Assembly (NCBI RefSeq): GCF_008831285.2
Contig: NC_045150.1
Coordinates: forward strand, 5,592,001-5,656,000
Direction: 5' to 3'
DNA: 64,000 bases
Source of the DNA: Nymphaea colorata
Lineage: Eukaryota > Streptophyta > Magnoliopsida > Nymphaeales > Nymphaeaceae
A program made the translations under genes and the position numbers. Positions 24,501 to 37,402 of the stretch are shown piece after piece. The notes under the pieces are model-generated. The model did no database searches. It was given only the letters and a program-made list of their open reading frames with translations, and was not told the origin of the DNA. Positions within the stretch are counted from its first letter, which is position 1; every line of letters starts with the position of its first letter.

Positions 24501-27500
24501 CAAGTTCTCCATCTCTCCAATCGGTCGTTGGACAGTCTCCCATGGTCCCAACTCTTTTGGGCCGCGCGATAGAAGTCGATATCGAGCGGCCTTCGAAGCC
24601 AAAAGATCTGAAGCGAAGAGAAGGGAAAAGACAGGAGAAGTTAAGCGTGAGAGTTACGTGGTTCGGTCAGTTGGGTTCTACATCCACGGGAACGTGAGAG
24701 AAAATTTTCTTGGCAATGGGTGGAAAAGTTGAAATTTCACCTCACCCTAAAATGAAGTGTGTTTGATGAAATTGATAAAGTTTACCTGAAAAATTATCAG
24801 TAGGAAATGAAAAGAAAAGTTAAATAACTAATTAAAACAGTTGATCATAACGTAATAAAAATATAAAACAATTAATAAATGGCGACACCAAATTTTTGAG
24901 ACATAGTTGTACGTCAAACCAAAAGTTGAGCATGGCACGACCACTTACGTTATTAGTGTCTTAAAAAAAGAAAAAAGAAAAAAAGAGGTCGCCCAGGAGG
25001 TCGCTGAGGTTGGAATGTGGACAGCGTCAAGAAGAGGTACAGCTGGACGAGTTTTCAACAAGATGGCTTCTTCACTCTATAGTGCATTCTGGCGTGCCTA
25101 GCGTGGTAAGTTTACGAGGCTAAATTTCCACCAAAAACGCTCCCTTTTCCCAACTAAAATTTTTTGCGTTTAATGAAGGAAGAGATATTCGTACCAGTTC
25201 CTCCTCTCTACAGTATTTCACCTGGCTATCAAAGGAAAATCCGGTTAACCACTCCCCTTTCCTCCCTAGCGTGCTTCGAAGAGGAGAGAATCTCTTCCAG
25301 GCACAAGCTTGCAATGCTAATCAAATGCAGGCGGAATTTTCACTTACAACGACTTTTGGTAGCTCGACACTAGCATTAAGGTGAAGTACGGTTTTCCTTA
25401 TTTTTCTTTTTAAAAGTGTTGCTTCTCCTTGTGCCTTCGTTCCTTGAGACCAATGAAAGAATTCCGCCTTGCAAAGTGAATGAAACTACTGCTTTCAGAA
25501 TGAGCAGCTGCAAGATGTTAGTGCTTGTATAACTTGTTCACCCAGTCATCGAACGCTCGCCTAATTTATTGAAGTCCTACTCCTTGAACGTTTAGTGAAC
25601 CTCCTCGACTTTGAAGTTCTAAGATGTGGTGGACGAAGACGAGAGTTTTATCGTATCCGTCATAATAACAATCGAAAATTTCATCCTTAGTCATCGGATT
25701 AAGATTTTTTTTTCTGGCAATCTTGCGGCAGAATCGATGAAGTTGGCAAAGAAGCTGAATCAACCGTTTACACTGGATCATTCTCAGAATGCTCTTTAAA
25801 CTTCTGATAGTGGATCATGTTCTGATTAATAATCGTATGTTGATTTGTTCGATATCATAAAAGTGCCAGTGATTCCGAAACTCGTGATACTTATCAGGCT
25901 TTTATGTTCATTTTGGGGGCTCTTTTTCATGGGTTGCTAGGTTTTATGTGCGGCACGCTTAGAGGAAAATTATGTATATACATAGTACATGTAGAATTTT
26001 TTGCACTTCAGACTTTAAATGCTTTTTGTGTTGAAATTTTTACAGGATTATAGTCGCTCTTTTGACAGCTTTTGAGGGTGTTGGAAGTGTTCTTGTTTCA
26101 TGGTAATGGCTTTCCTCCGTTTCCTGGTTATCTCCAAGATTGCGTTTTAACTTTTCCTGGTTTTGCTGCTTAGTTTATTGTCCACACTTCATGATCTCTT
26201 GTGATCATTTTGGTCCTGCAGGTTTAAGTTGATTTAGTCTTCTGTTTGACAGAGGCCAAACTTTATCAAAATTCTTGATTACCAATACCTCATGGGCGAC
26301 TTTATTATGTTAAACACACACACTTTCCATAGACAAAGTTTTCTCTCAAGTCTGAACAGAAAAAAGAAGCATTAAAAAAAATAACGATTTGACATTTGGT
26401 GGGTATATGAATGAAATCCTGCTAACTTTTCTTTTATGCATGACTTTGCAGGTTACCAATGTATGATGAGTTCAAACTAGCATTCTTTGTTTATCTCTGG
26501 CACCCAAAAACAAAGGTAAGCTTTGTCAGATGACCTTTTTAGATTAAATGGCGGGGTGGCCTCTCGTTGATTTGACAAATAATTTGTTTTCCTTTGGTTG
26601 TTCTGTGACTGTAGGGAGCTTCTTATGTGTATGACACCATCTTGCTGCCCTACATAATAAGCCACGAGTGGGATATTGATCACAATGTGCTAGAGTTGAA
26701 AACCAAAGCTGGCCATTTTGCCGTCCTTTATCTACAAACCGTTGCTAATTATGGGCAAGAAAAGTTCTTTGAACTCCTCCAATTCTTTTCATCACGATCA
26801 CCAAAACTAAAATCAGATCAGGTACTTTCTATCGATTTCACTTAGGACAAGTTTCATCATAGAAATAGTCATTGCTTATTATTCTCTATGCAACATTTAT
26901 TTGCTTATGCAACAGTATCTTGGTATGGAACTTCTTTCAAGATAGTTGATTTTCATGATACAAGTAAATGGATGCATATATACAAACATAAACACATAAA
27001 TGTATACAGTTAAAATGTAATTAATGTGTATTATCCACCTTCTTGTGTCAAATTATGTTTTCCAGAAAGGGTGTATTCCTGAATTCTTCAGTCAACCATA
27101 CCATCTCTTCGCTGCTAAATTCTTCAAGTCTTTGTCTTACCTAGTTCAACTTCAATGGTATACAAATGTAACATGAAATATGTCTATAATTTTTCTTGAA
27201 TGTTGTCCAGTGTTCTTTAATCCCAATATGACAATTTTATGTGGAATGTAACATAAAAATGTATGCACTTTTAGATGAATTTATTGTGTAATATTCTTCA
27301 GTTTCAAGATGACACATTTAGCTCCCCAAGATTTGCAAGGGGTAGACGGCTGGCATGGGGAATGCATGGGTTGATTTCGATTGGTACCAGCATGCATATT
27401 AGCACAGTCAACTAATTTCTTCTCAGGTTGTGAGGTTGTAGAATGTCCATCTATTTAACATTGACCTTTTAGTTCTTGCTTTGGTTAAAGATGGGATAGC

Positions 27501-30500
27501 TAAAGGAAATGGAATACACATGATTTCTTGTAGGATTATTTAAGTGACGTAATGAAGAAGATACACACTTTCTGTTCTTTTATTCTTCTTCAAAAGATTG
27601 TTCAAGAAAAGTCCCAATTCTTTAAGCGAGCTATAAAACATTTGGCAATGCATGTTTTTGTTTGCATGCCTGTCACCATCACATGGTCATGTCTAATCAT
27701 AAGTGTTCTATCATGTCTAAATATCATCAGCTTTTATTCTTAAGATGGTGAAGATTCCACAGCTTATGATCAATTAAGATATTGGCAGTTTCAGAATGAA
27801 TTGCTGATTCTTTCCAAGTGAAAAGATGCAGTATCTTGACTCATTAGAGAAGTATGAACTAATTTATGGAGCTTTGAATTGGAAAACACAATTTAAATTG
27901 TATCATCAGATACCTGGGGCATGTTTCAGTCTTTCTATATGAGGAGTCCATATTTTCTAGAGAACTTTAAAGAGAGGCCCTTACTTGACTCCAAAATTAT
28001 CATGATCCGTTTCAAGCATCACTCGAAGCTGAAGTAAGAACTGCAGTTTTCGAGTGGAGAATTCAAGGATGTTTCCATCATTTTATTATGTGTGGATAAG
28101 ATGTGATGCAATGGTTATTTTCTGAGAAATTTCCTTTATCCAAGAGGACCAAGACTGCATTGAGTGTGCTTAACAGCTCTGTAGGAAAATGATCATCTCT
28201 GGAGTTAGCCATTCTCCACTGGTAATGCACATAGTGATGGTTTCTAAAGCTAGGGGGATACATCCTCCTCCTCCAAATAGTATCTGTACATCAGCAGCTT
28301 GAGAAAATAATTTGACTCCATTTCTTGATTACTTGTTCACATTGGCACTTTTGGAAATAAAACAGAGCAAGGTTTATATTCAGTGAGTTTATAGTAGCAT
28401 CTTGTAAATTTGAAATTCTGAAATGGATAAATTAGACAATCTATTTGCCTCTGCTATTTGGAAAGACTTCAAAGAGTGGCATCTAGTCTGTTATGTTGCG
28501 AGGAATTGCCAATTAGGTTTTCTAACTCTTGCCTGTCATTGGACTATGGAGATGTCTATGGATATATTTTCTTATCTGGTTAGTTTGACAAGATCTTTAT
28601 AGTGGTCATATGACAGATATTAGAAAAAGAACTTTCTTGTCTGATGCTGTTGTCTTCTAGGGTCCAGCTTATATTCAATCTTAGATGTGTCACTATGAAT
28701 TTAGAACTGACTGCGAGTCTTTCCTTGGTGTCACTACGAGGTAGTGCTAAAATCTGCTCATATTTTCAACTGTGCAGGATCGAGAATGAGCATTTCATCG
28801 TTTCATGTTCATTTGGACGGTGGGTATCACCCCCTAGTAGATGGAATATAGGCATGAAGAAGTTCATACTACTGAAAACTCCAAGATAGAGCACCAAGGC
28901 TAGGAATACCATTGAAGTTCAATGATCATGTTCTTACAAAATAGGCTTGTTTTCTATGAAGGAATGACCTTCTTGAGAAGGCTTCTTTCCTTGTAATATA
29001 CAGTGTATTTTGGGTTTTCCCCTTCTTGGTGAATGTGTATATGGATGACAATGAAATCTGAGCTTTTTGCATTAATTATCATTAAAATTGGCTTCCTATT
29101 GCTTTCCAATTGAAACTATGAGTATGAGAACTAAAATTAGTGCTCATGCACGAAGTATATCAAAAATTGGTTGTTCTAAGAGCACCAGGGGAATGTGAAA
29201 CGGGTAGTATACAGTGTAGATAATTGATTAAAAAGTGGGGTGTGAGGTCATGTGGACATAGGGATCAGAAAGGAAATCGGGATTTCCAAAATTAGCATTC
29301 CCATATCAACAGAATCAGATTAGGAATCAAGATTCTCATGTTCTGTAATCAGGAGCTGATGTTATGATGATAGGGATCACTGGAATTGGGATCTGATGTC
29401 ATGCTAATAAGGACAATGGCTCTTTCCTGCACTTTAGGGTGCTTCTTTGATGAAGATCCTATATTGATTGCCAGTAGAAACAAGTACCGTAAATGTGAGT
29501 CTTGCTTCATTTAGGACAGTTCGGATGTGACTTGGTCCTTCATGGAAACTGAAGCATCACATGCTTGTAGGAATTGCGTCAAGTTGGATGCTATGACACA
29601 ACGTTCCAAGTCTGTCTTGTCCATAACATGAAACTCCCATCAAATGTAAGGTGCTGTCATATCTAAACAAGAGCTGAATTTACGCAATAATAAGGTCAGA
29701 GGTGTTTTTCTTTATCACTACCAATCCTCATTTAACTACCTGCACCCTATTACATAAGGGCATGTTTCGTGTCATGTTATGGTTGTGCTGTGCACTTAAA
29801 ATCTGAAGACCATGTCGTGATCTGTTTCTTTCTTTCATGACTTTGGAACATTAATTCTGTTATTCTTCATGGTTTGAATGTCGTAGATGGATGTATTAAA
29901 TTTAGTTATGTTGTCCTAGTCCGTCTGGTTTAATTTCCATTGGGCCCTATCCCCAAGCTTCACAGAGGAAAAGTTTTGTTTTGTTCACTGTCCAATTTCA
30001 ACTTTCTGAATTTCTCATCCATATTTTTTTTTTCATGTCATAACATAATGATATTTCTTCAAAAAAGAAAACTTTATGCGGCACAAATGGGGCAGGAGAC
30101 TTGCTCATATATGTGTTTAATAAATTTGAGTCTTCTATGCTGTTCTTTTTCTGTTCGGTACGATTAGAATTCTCACTTGTCTCGCTAAAATTTAATTGGT
30201 CTCTTGGCTTGTGATGGCATCATATTCTCAGGTTCCAGAAGCACCTCTCAATGGTGGTAGGCATTCGTCACAATCACCACCTCAGACCAGAGGCACACCT
30301 TCAGTTCCACAGGCTTCCTCTCATGAGCATGACTACGTGCCATCAGCCCCACCTGTACCTCGGGAGTATGAATTTGACAATCGTGCAAATGAGGCAGCAA
30401 ACTGGAGGCCTGCTGCTAATGGCAGAAATCATGGGCAGGCAGACTCGTTCCTCCCAGGCACAGCACAAGGGGGAAGAGATGGACTTGATATGGAAAGAAT

Positions 30501-30543
30501 GATACATAATGCTCATATGAGGCTTAGGCGAGACCGTCGATGA
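21571..30543 (+). CDS. HVA22: HVA22-like protein (TB2/DP1/HVA22 family), six exons
   Basis: HVA22/REEP proteins are hairpin membrane proteins of the ER that shape tubules and influence vesicle traffic; plant members respond to ABA and stress. Exons are 21571-21602, 21726-21824, 26046-26102, 26452-26515, 26615-26821 and 30232-30543. All introns are GT-AG and phases agree throughout, giving 256 aa. The start MLGDFVSGSL is the usual N terminus of the i/j-type members. Family signatures are GYVYPAFECFKTVE (residues 15-28), LRFWCQYW (37-44), the hydrophobic IIVALLTAFEGVGSVLVSW (45-63), LAFFVYLWHPKTKG (about 71-85) and YDTILLPYI followed by an amphipathic helix (about 88-150). Residues 154-256 are a Pro/Ser/Asn-rich tail (PSAPPVPREYEF) with no known fold, as in the longer plant paralogues. 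The last exon is assigned because frame, acceptor and composition fit; an extra small exon in the 3.4-kb fifth intron cannot be excluded. Confidence 0.93.
21825..26045. other. Intron 2 of the HVA22 gene (4.2 kb) with repeats
   Basis: The intron contains a degenerate block rich in GGATCC, CCAAATCC and GGTCTTG words (22510-22800), (TA)n runs near 23565-23605, an A18-type run near 23960, and an LTR-like sequence near 24640-24700 (GAGAGTTACGTGGTTCGGTC, then CTACATCCACGGG), typical of the end of a plant copia LTR. No nested gene was recognised. Confidence 0.5.
26822..30231. other. Intron 5 of the HVA22 gene (3.4 kb)
   Basis: Bounded by CAG|GTACTT and CTCAG|GTTCC. No repeat with clear termini and no nested gene were seen. 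The length is unusual compared with introns 1, 3 and 4 (99-349 bp). Confidence 0.55.
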
Positions 30544-33500
30544 TTTGGAACTGATGATTTCTTCAAATTTTTTGTATCCAAAAATCATTGTGCTTCCTCC
30601 TGCTTCCATGGGACGAAAAGAAAGAAAAGTTCCTGCATGCAGCGAAAAAGGTCAATGCTGTTTATAGATAGTCAATGCCGGCGCTAGGCATGCAAAAAGA
30701 TCATTAAGCTGCACGCAAGCAGTGATGAACCATAGCTTCTCCATTCCTGATCTTTGAGAAAGACCAATCTTGTGCTTGGCAGTATTTATTTCTGAACAAT
30801 TAATGTACATAGATGATAGATTCTTAATAGTTAAAGGGAGATGGTCGTTCTGACATCAGTATGCAGGTTGGCATCTCGCCAACCTGTTCACCGTCTGTGC
30901 ATTGTTGGCATCTCACGAAGTTATTCACGTTCTCTGGCACATATACCAACTAAGTGGAACTTCAAATGCGCACTTCCCCAAAGTTCGCTCAAGAAGCTAA
31001 GCATTTCCAAAGCTTTAATAGATCAATAGAATATACCAGTTGTCCCCTGGCATTGTGGTTCCATCAATTGGTGGTGTAATGGAACATCGAAACTGGTATG
31101 TGAGGATGGAGATCCATAGAAGGGGATAAACTTCCAAGAAGAAGAAGAGAAAAAGAAGACACTGAAGTAAACTACAGTGGATCGTCATCTAACTTCTAAT
31201 TTGTGAAAATTTCCACTGTTATGGATCTTCCTCAGGCCCCTTTGTTTTTTGTCATGAAAATGTACATCTTTCTAAAAAACAGTGACGAGATAAATGCGCA
31301 CGTAAAAACCTCATTTTGCGTCGGGCTAGCTATAAAGCATCCACAATTTTCTTTCCAATTCCATTTTATTGATAAAGCAGCATCACATCTCACCTCCTCC
31401 CCTGCAATTTATCTTTCTTGGCTCTAACATCCATTTGTCCAAGGTTGGTTCTTGCGTATCAAATATCTTCCCCTTCCCTCACAATGAGACAAATGGAAAG
31501 AAAAACCCTTGACCTTTTTGTAATGCTTTATCGCCGCCATGTACAGTGAGATGACTTGGTATCCTGCTCGTTCTTGCATCAACTCGTTCACGCTCAACTT
31601 ATTAGAAAAAGTAGCTACGTTTTGAAGTTAAAAGGATTCCACTCATCACCAGGTTCATAATCTTTTGATCGTATAGACATCTCTTGCGTGAGCCTTTGGA
31701 ACTTTATGCCAGGTAAAATATCGTGATCGAATGGCCGTGTCTGTCCACTGGGTCCAGGAAGCCCCTTCTTTTTCCTTTTTCCTTCCTTGGCAAGCTGTGG
31801 AAGGTTAGGCAGAGCCACCAGATTATGTGGTAGCCAGCTAGAGGAACACTCCTTCCCTTCATCTTTTTATGAACTCGAACCGCTTAATTAGCTGGGTGAT
31901 TCCAGCTCTTTTAGCAACGCCATTTTCCATTGCTAGAAGGAAATGCTATGTTGCCAGTTGTTTTCCAAATTCCAGGTAAATGGTCTTCCTCTTCTCTTCT
32001 TTGATCTTTCCCCATTTTCTTTTGTTGGTTGGTTAACGCTAACAGCTTTTTTGGGAAAGATGCTCTCAAGAGGTCAAAGCCCCTCATTTTTTCTGCTGCT
32101 TTAAGACCCAAGTGGAGAGCAGTACACCCATCATTTATTAGAATGTGGTATATCAACCACAGTAATTCGAGTGAATGGCTGGAGTTTCACTGGGCCACCA
32201 ATCTATCAAGCTACAGCTTGCTGGTGAAGGCTAACAACTTTGTTTGGAATATGGCAAGTGAGTGAGGGAAAGGAATTGAAAAGGATTGAAAAAAATTTGT
32301 GTTTGGTTGCCTAATTATAAGGTAAGAAAATGAAAGGATTAGACAAGCTTCTGTTTAGAGAGGAGAATGGAGGGGAGAGGAAAGGAATGGAAAGAACATG
32401 ACAGCGTATTTTCAATCCCTCCGCATTTGAGAAGATTGGGAAGGGAACGAGCTTTGAAAAAAAAATGCAATTTCCCCCTCACTTTATCGTGAGACCATGA
32501 AACTCTCCGCACGGTGATCTAAATCAACAAAAACAGCAAAAAATCTTTTTCCTTTTGTGTTTGTTTTAATTTTGCTCGCTGCTTTTCCTTTGTTGGCACA
32601 TCTTCTATGGGCTTTGGATATTCTCCTATTCACGAATTGGGAAAGAAAATAAAGTGTTCTAGGATCGATTAGAACACAAAGTACAACCACAGGTAGGAGA
32701 CGACAAGATTAAAATCTTACATGATTTTACACTTTGGCTACCTATGACGGAATCAGAAGAACAATAATAACAGAGCGAAAATTGATTCTTCAACTGGATG
32801 TGTGGGAAATACATCCATAAGTCTAATTATAATCTTTAAATTACTCATGTTCTCAATGAATTCTGAAATTTTTGTCAATAAAAACAAATACATTCGAGGA
32901 AATGAAGTGATGGAACTGACATCCGCAAGATGAGGTGGCGACTCTGAGAATGAAGCAAGAGAGAGAGAGAGGGGGGGGAAGGAGAGAGAACCATACAATT
33001 TAAAGTCAAGTCAAGGGTGATAGGGGTATTATTGTAACCTTCTTACACAAACAAGCTTTTATAATAGTTTACTTTTTTATTTTTTCTTTTCTTCTGACTA
33101 TTAATTTTAGTCTTTCTTTTCATTTCTTTCCATCTTTGCACGGAAAGGAAGTAAAGGTGTCTTTGAATTTTATTAAAAGCAATGAATATTTTAGACTTTT
33201 TCAACTTTTTTCAATCATTTTTATTTTTAAAAAAATATTTAATAAAGCGGCCCTTTGGATTAATACCGAATCCCTTTTACAGTCATGCACTTTTTTTTTT
33301 TTTAAGGGTTTGATAATGAAGCTGGGGTTGGTACGAAGGACATGCCAACGTTTCTTTCTTTTTTTATTGAGAACCACTTTTGCAATTTGTTTCTTTCCGA
33401 TTTTTTAAGGCTATAAATCGTTCAAAAAAGTCTAAGAGTAGTTTGAATGACAATTTAAAACCAACTTTTGGGAGACAAAAAACTTGGTGCGTGGGATTCA

Positions 33501-34405
33501 TCCAAAGAATATGTAAATGTGGGTTAAGATTTCTTAGGGGCCCATTCTTTTGTTGTGTATATTCTCTCATTTTTTAACTAATAAATGAAGGAGGCTATCT
33601 CCTGCGCAGCCTTTGTCCAGATATTAAAATTTGATTTTGTTATGACCAGGTTTTGGCAAAAACTGGTTTTTTATAAAAGACCTAACAGGTTTTTTCTGGC
33701 AAAACTGGTTACTGTTTTTTGCTTTTAAACCAATTTTTTCATTTATCATCGAAATCAAATGCTTTTTAACCAAGTTTCAAAAAAAAAAAAAAGTTTTCAC
33801 GAAACAAAGCTTTTAAAGGGATCATCCAAACACTCCCTAAACTTTTTTAAGACGAAAAGAACTTGGAATCCAAAAATAGATGAAGTTAAACCTAAAGTTG
33901 GGTATCTTGTTTCCGGTGAAGAGGGAGGTCCATCCCCATTGTTTGGAAAGAAGCCCGAAGACCTCCTCATTTTTATTGTCTTTAGGGTTCTGTGCTACTT
34001 CGGCATCAGTAGTCAACCTCACCATCTTAAGATCCATGAACATAGCGCCTATAGGAATCAAACTAAAGACTTGCTATTAACAAATCTCTATCATAACCAG
34101 CTACCTACACCCACGGAGGCAACTTGGGTATTTTGTTCATGTCAATTCTTTTCTCAAGTTGGTTTTAAATCAAGTGAGGCGATTCAGTGGGAAATATTTT
34201 TTTTTTAATTTACTAGTACAAAAACTTACCTGCTTCTTTAAAAGTATTGAAACCTTACAAATTCTCTTTTTAATAATTGCCAAAACTGGTATTGGACATT
34301 TCACAAAGATAATCTTCCCTTTCAATTGCTGGATCAGAAAATCTGTTTGCCATTCAAGCGAACGCCTTTGGCTGTGTTTGACTTGCTAGCTTTGAAAAGA
34401 ATTTA
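30544..34405. other. HVA22 3' flank and gene-free DNA
   Basis: The first few hundred bases after the stop are presumably 3' UTR, but no clear AATAAA signal was found. Farther on there are low-complexity purine-rich stretches (32270-32460) and a degenerate element around 33630-33840 (repeated AAAACTGGTTTTT words, ending GGATCATCCAAACACTCCC). No gene was recognised. Confidence 0.5.
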
Positions 34406-34408
34406 GTG

Positions 34409-34845
34409 TTTGGATGACACCAGGTAGTTTTGTGAAAATAATGTTTTCTAAAAGTTTATTTTTAATCTGGTTTAAAATTTTGGTTTATGTGCTTAGGTGG
34501 CAATTCTGAAAGATTGTTTGGCAGCCGGAACAATTTGTGAGTGTTTATTAAATCAATCATAAAGATTGAGGCAAAATTTATGAAATAATGGAACTATTGT
34601 TTTGTGCACATGCTTAAATCTTCAAGACAGATTCACATGATACTCACAAAGTATTTTTACTATCAAACAACCTTCGAAAAGACTTTTTCTGTGAAGACTT
34701 TGGGCCTATGTTTTCAGTTGTTCGCTCCCTTTCAGTATACCATTTTACCCAAATAGGTTGTTAGAAAATTTTGGCTTAACTGTCACCCAAACATGCCTAA
34801 AACGACATTTTGGAGGCAAAACAATGTTTTATGGTGTCATCCAAA
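34409..34845. mobile_element. TIR element with perfect 13-bp ends
   Basis: TTTGGATGACACC at 34409-34421 is exactly reverse-complemented by GGTGTCATCCAAA at 34833-34845. The interior is AT-rich and non-coding. The size (about 440 bp) and structure fit a MITE. Flanks show no clear target-site duplication, so the true termini may lie a few bases outside. Confidence 0.65.
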
Positions 34846-34861
34846 TGTAGCTCTATCCTTC

Positions 34862-35084
34862 TCAAAATATTTTCAGCCACACATGGGATAGGAGGCTACT
34901 CAGAAAAATAAAATAAAATAAAATAAAAATAAAAAGATTAACAAATCCAACTCTATTTTGTTTATCCTTGACTTCGATGCTGGGTAGGCTCAAAATCAAA
35001 TTCTCTTTTGATAAAATCCAAGAAATTTTTGGATAGAGCCATAAACGAGGGCCAGAGCAAAGGGGGCCACTAGTAAGCTTGGGC
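34862..35084. other. Low-complexity spacer
   Basis: Contains an (AAAAT)n-like run near 34910-34935; nothing else recognised. Confidence 0.5.
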
Positions 35085-35350
35085 ATCGGGTCGGCCCAAC
35101 CCGACACCTAAAACATGAGCCCCAGCTCGACCCGATTAAATTAAATATATATATAATATAAAATATTATATAAATATAATTAATTGTAATAAAATATTAT
35201 AAGTATAAATAAAAATCAGTAAAATATATATTAAAAATTTTTATCGAGCCGAACCGAACTTAGTCAGGCCCACCCGAGTCCGCCCACTAACATATCAAGT
35301 TGGCCCGGTGTCTTTTTTTGAGCCCGAGCCCGGGCCACCCGTCTAGTACC
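35085..35350. mobile_element. GC-ended, AT-cored repeat (same type as 14890-15308)
   Basis: It starts near TTGGGCATCGGGTCGG, has an AT-rich core (TAATTAATTGTAATAAAATA) and ends in AGCCCGAGCCCGGGCCACCCG. The hexamer CTAGTA flanks both sides and could be the remains of a target-site duplication. It is non-coding. Confidence 0.5.
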
Positions 35351-36179
35351 CCGACCCCAGCCTTAGCCGCCAGGGACCATGGCCCCTTTTCAGCTTTTGA
35401 AAAATCAAAATTTACTCCTTAATTTTTTAAAAATATTTAATTTGCCCCTCATACAAATTTTGCAAATATAATGACCCCCTTTAAAAAATGCCTCACTCCA
35501 GCACTGCCATAAAGCTAGGTTGCAAATGAAAAAAAAAAAAAAGAAAATCCTCAATTATGTTGAAATATATCCTTCATTTCTTCAGCATACGAGCCAAAAA
35601 AAGGTTGATATGGAACAGCCCTTGCTTAGATTGCACACCATCACAATTTATCACGAGCTGTCGTAGCAAATCTTCAAAATTTTAAAAATTTGAGGTTCAG
35701 TTACCGACGAATATATTGTTTGAATCCATAAAATTCAAGTTCAACTATTGCCAAATCCTACATGGTTAGGAAACTAATTAGATAGCGAACATGATAAAGA
35801 CCTTCTACAAAATTTACTTTTTTTTTATTACAAGTTTCAATCAGATTTGTAACATCAAATTGCAAACGGAATACCAAATTACTATTTACGTGTACATCTG
35901 TGCTCCTTGGAAAAGAATAACAAATACGAGTATGGTTCATACATTGGTATGTACGTATTAGAGAACATGATTGTGAAAATGTTGTTGATTGATGTTATGT
36001 GAATAAATATCATATCTCATTTTTCTGGCCAAAATAAGTCGTTGGCCCTGAACCTAATTTGGTCAAATGTATGATGATGACAGGCATGGTGGGCTCCGTC
36101 GGAGAGATTATATCACATTTATATTTTACACATTTTTATATTTCAATATGGTAAATATACCTTGCAAAAAATCCATGTT
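35351..36179. other. Gene-free DNA
   Basis: AT-rich sequence; no coding, RNA or repeat structure recognised beyond short homopolymer runs. Confidence 0.5.
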
Positions 36180-36326
36180 CCAATATTACTACTTTTCAGG
36201 AACATTTCCATGATCTTCGGGATCGAACATTTTTGCATCCAAAAAGAGACGACAGAATCTTCACTTCAGTACAAAGCCACGAACAACAAAAACTTGGTCA
36301 CGTACGATCACAATTTCAAAACGCGA

Positions 36327-36364
36327 CCAAGTTCATAAACAGCAAGAACTTATCGTGAACTTGG
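36327..36364 (-). other. Hairpin in the 3' flank of gene copy 1
   Basis: CCAAGTTCA (36327-36335) pairs with TGAACTTGG (36356-36364) around a 20-base loop, about 340 bases beyond the stop codon of the minus-strand gene. The same hairpin recurs downstream of copies 2 and 3, so it belonged to the ancestral unit. Confidence 0.75.
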
Positions 36365-36706
36365 GCCCGTAAACAACTTCCCTTTTCCCGAAATGTAACT
36401 CTATTTACAGTAACAATTACAATTTGACTGACAGCACTCGAGCATCGCAGAGACATAATTTCCTCCTTTAACCCGAAAAGGAAAACAGGATAAGGAAGCA
36501 AAGGAGGAATATGGTATGAAATCCTAATTAATGCAATTCATTGATTCCCATCCCTCTGAGAATCAGTATGCTTTTCGGAATCCAAACAAGAACTTCCATA
36601 ATTACGAAACGACTAGTTACAGTTGCCGATTTCACCGCCACCAACCCTTTTAAAAATGGCAAGAGGAAGAAATATGAAAAGAAAAAAACCGCTAGCGGTC
36701 ATGAAA

Positions 36707-37231
36707 TTACCGGTAGCGGCCTGTCCATTGCCGGAAGAACCGGAGGAGGCGTTGCAACGCCCCAGAGATGATCGGGAAAACACGCTCCCTCAGGAAGCCG
36801 ACGCACGAGTTCCGCGGGTTCATCGACCAAAGTTGCCCGAAGCAATCCCGGCCGGAGTTGCTCGGAGAGGCAGCCATCGGCTGGAGGTACGCCCAGGCCG
36901 CCTGCTTCACCAGTCGGTTGCGGATCGGGAGGTCGCGCCCGTCGGACATGGAAGATCCGGCGGACGGGCACCGGTCCCCGGCGGTTGGGGAGGGAGTTCC
37001 GACGGATGAGGTCTGCTGCAGGAGGTCCTTCAGGCTCGTGTAGGATTGCCTGGGAATGGAGATGAGGTTCCAGTCGACCAGCTCGTTGGTGAACCCGTTC
37101 CGCCTATCGGCTATCGTGAAGCTCGAGCTCTGCGAGGACCGGAAGGAGACGCGGGGCGTCCCGGAGTCCACTGCCGAGATGGTGTTCCGCCGCTGGAGGA
37201 ACGCCTGGCCTTCGGTTTTCGCCGCCGCCAT
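36707..37231 (-). CDS. Conserved plant protein of unknown function, copy 1 (intact)
   Basis: Single-exon frame of 174 aa from an ATG at 37231 in the context GCGGCGATGGC? (MAAAKTEGQ). An in-frame upstream ATG at 37378 would add 49 residues. The segment between the two differs in frame between copies 1 and 2 while the nucleotides still align, which marks it as 5' UTR. Two stretches look conserved: SYTSLKDLL (about residues 66-75) and [17 protein letters not shown] (about 110-127). A hydrophobic, arginine-containing C terminus ([24 protein letters not shown]) follows and could be an amphipathic helix. I believe proteins with these two motifs are widespread in plants, but I cannot name the family or function. 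A (GA)n run, (CT)n on the coding strand, lies in the leader at 37382-37402. GC content is clearly above the surroundings. This is the best-preserved copy and the probable functional one. Confidence 0.7.
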   Translation of the reverse strand: MAAAKTEGQAFLQRRNTISAVDSGTPRVSFRSSQSSSFTIADRRNGFTNELVDWNLISIPRQSYTSLKDLLQQTSSVGTPSPTAGDRCPSAGSSMSDGRDLPIRNRLVKQAAWAYLQPMAASPSNSGRDCFGQLWSMNPRNSCVGFLRERVFPIISGALQRLLRFFRQWTGRYR

Positions 37232-37402
37232 CGTTGGTGGCTCTAGAGTCCGAGAATCGAGAATCGCCGGATATAACCGGAGCTCCGCCGGAATCCTTTG
37301 AAAAGGGTAGGCTCGATTGAGGAGTCTTCTCTTAGGTGTGAAATCGCGGGCGGGGTCCGCGGCCACATGCTCCAACAATTATGAGAGAGAGAGAGAGAGA
37401 GA

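Noticed and set aside
36623-37301. Plus-strand open frames of 66-128 codons opposite the unknown gene
   Set aside because: They mirror the GC-rich minus-strand gene. The minus strand is conserved in copy 2 at protein level, the plus-strand frames are not.
37232-37378. Start of gene copy 1 at the upstream ATG (MLEHV)
   Set aside because: The segment shifts frame between copies 1 and 2 while nucleotides still align, which fits 5' UTR; the downstream MAAAK start is shared in frame.
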